Assembly: GCA_021800105.1 (NCBI GenBank) | Contig: JAJYZI010000005.1 | Coordinates: 1-40,694 of the forward strand | Length of the DNA stretch: 40,694 nucleotides | From: Thermoplasmata archaeon | Lineage (GTDB): Archaea; Thermoplasmatota; Thermoplasmata; Thermoplasmatales; Thermoplasmataceae | Reading direction: 5' to 3' | Shown: piece after piece, positions 39,962-40,694 of the stretch | How the letters are laid out: each line of letters opens with the position of its first letter | Position numbering within the stretch: the first letter of the stretch is position 1 | Program-made: the position numbers and the translations under genes | Notes under the pieces: generated by a model | Seen by the model: only the letters and a program-made list of their open reading frames with translations | Databases searched by the model: none | What the model was told of the DNA's origin: nothing

Positions 39962-40345
39962 ATGCTATGTTCACGGAAAAATGTAGTGTTATTCAAGGGC
40001 AAGGATAGGATTCAAGTGATCTCGGTAGGATTATGGGTCGATTATGTGATAAATGAAAAAATTCCAGAAACCACAGGTGTTTTTAGCTATCAATTCCCTC
40101 TTTATGTTAAATTCGTAATACTTACTGATCCAAGACTAATTTCACATTATACATCATATCTTCTAAATGTAAGTGCCCTCAATTTACCCTCTCCACTACC
40201 ATATTCTCCACAACCGACTGGAACACAATTTTCAGTTCCCTTATGCTTTCAGCACCCTAGCTCCGGCTATCCAATTGCAATAGCAAATATTTTTATGATT
40301 TGTTTTGCTGTGATTGCTATATCACAATTAATACTGAGTAGGTGA
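39944..40345 (+). CDS. Hypothetical protein with C-terminal TM segment
   Basis: Open frame of 133 codons ending in PIAIANIFMICFAVIAISQLILS; true start uncertain (it overlaps the transposase fragment antisense). Confidence 0.35.
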   Translation: MIRSSQMLCSRKNVVLFKGKDRIQVISVGLWVDYVINEKIPETTGVFSYQFPLYVKFVILTDPRLISHYTSYLLNVSALNLPSPLPYSPQPTGTQFSVPLCFQHPSSGYPIAIANIFMICFAVIAISQLILSR

Positions 40346-40409
40346 AGAGACGAGAAAGATACATTTTGAGGGGCTGAGGATAAATAAACGTGATAAGAAG
40401 AGGATAGTT

Positions 40410-40694
40410 ATGGCACTTGTCATAGTTGCTTCAATTCTAACGGTGATCTTATACTTTACATACAATCATTCACCGCCGGTAACCGTTAAGTCTACCACAC
40501 AACTGCCTAATCCAGAGGGACTCAATTACACTGTAATATTTAACAAATATTTTCAAGTTAGCAACGGTACAAATAATTCATATGCCTTTAGCTTCGGGAG
40601 CTACCATTCAATAAGACTGGAAATTTGTTCAAATAACACGTCGATTTGCACTGGGCTTATTTCACCAAACAAAATCGTCTATGACTTTATTTCA
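40410..40694 (+). CDS. Membrane-anchored, sequon-rich secreted protein, truncated by window edge
   Basis: Reading from ATG 40410: MALVIVASILTVILYFTYNHSPPVTVKSTTQLPNPEGLNYTVIFNKYFQVSNGTNNSYAFSFGSYHSIRLEICSNNTSICTGLISPNKIVYDFIS; open to the end of the window. Confidence 0.6.
   Translation, partial: MALVIVASILTVILYFTYNHSPPVTVKSTTQLPNPEGLNYTVIFNKYFQVSNGTNNSYAFSFGSYHSIRLEICSNNTSICTGLISPNKIVYDFIS

Noticed and set aside
1-40694. CRISPR array, integrase/att site or known defence island
   Set aside because: No regularly spaced direct repeats, Cas, restriction, toxin-antitoxin or integrase genes were seen.

Overview
This is an archaeal chromosomal window. Protein content (thermosome, prefoldin, archaeal FtsY, DUF1805, TrmB-like and Tfx-like regulators, TATA-type promoters, WtpABC-like transporter, Agl3/SQD1-like enzyme) suggests Thermoplasmata, but that taxonomic call is inferred. 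Most of the window is compactly packed housekeeping and metabolic genes: CoaBC, pyruvate phosphate dikinase, UbiD/UbiA, a membrane and a soluble pyrophosphatase, thermosome, GlpD, an SSS symporter with its DUF3311 partner, a radical SAM/SPASM protein, a molybdate/tungstate-type ABC transporter, Pgk, prefoldin and FtsY. No tRNA, rRNA or CRISPR array was recognised. The observations most worth following up are: (1) a translationally coupled cassette of a zinc-ribbon/FHA protein, a polytopic membrane Ser/Thr kinase and a PP2C phosphatase at 35542-39609, where the kinase C-terminus looks like a degenerate FHA domain; (2) a roughly 210-nt, multi-stem, closed intergenic element at 23190-23399 with its own TATA box, a candidate unannotated structured ncRNA; (3) a Tfx-family regulator divergent from a molybdate/tungstate ABC operon, with a near-perfect 18-bp palindrome between them; (4) two transporter genes whose conserved N-termini are out of frame with the only plausible start codon, each reconcilable by a 1-nt change in a G run; (5) a convergent nucleotidyltransferase / UDP-sulfoquinovose synthase pair.
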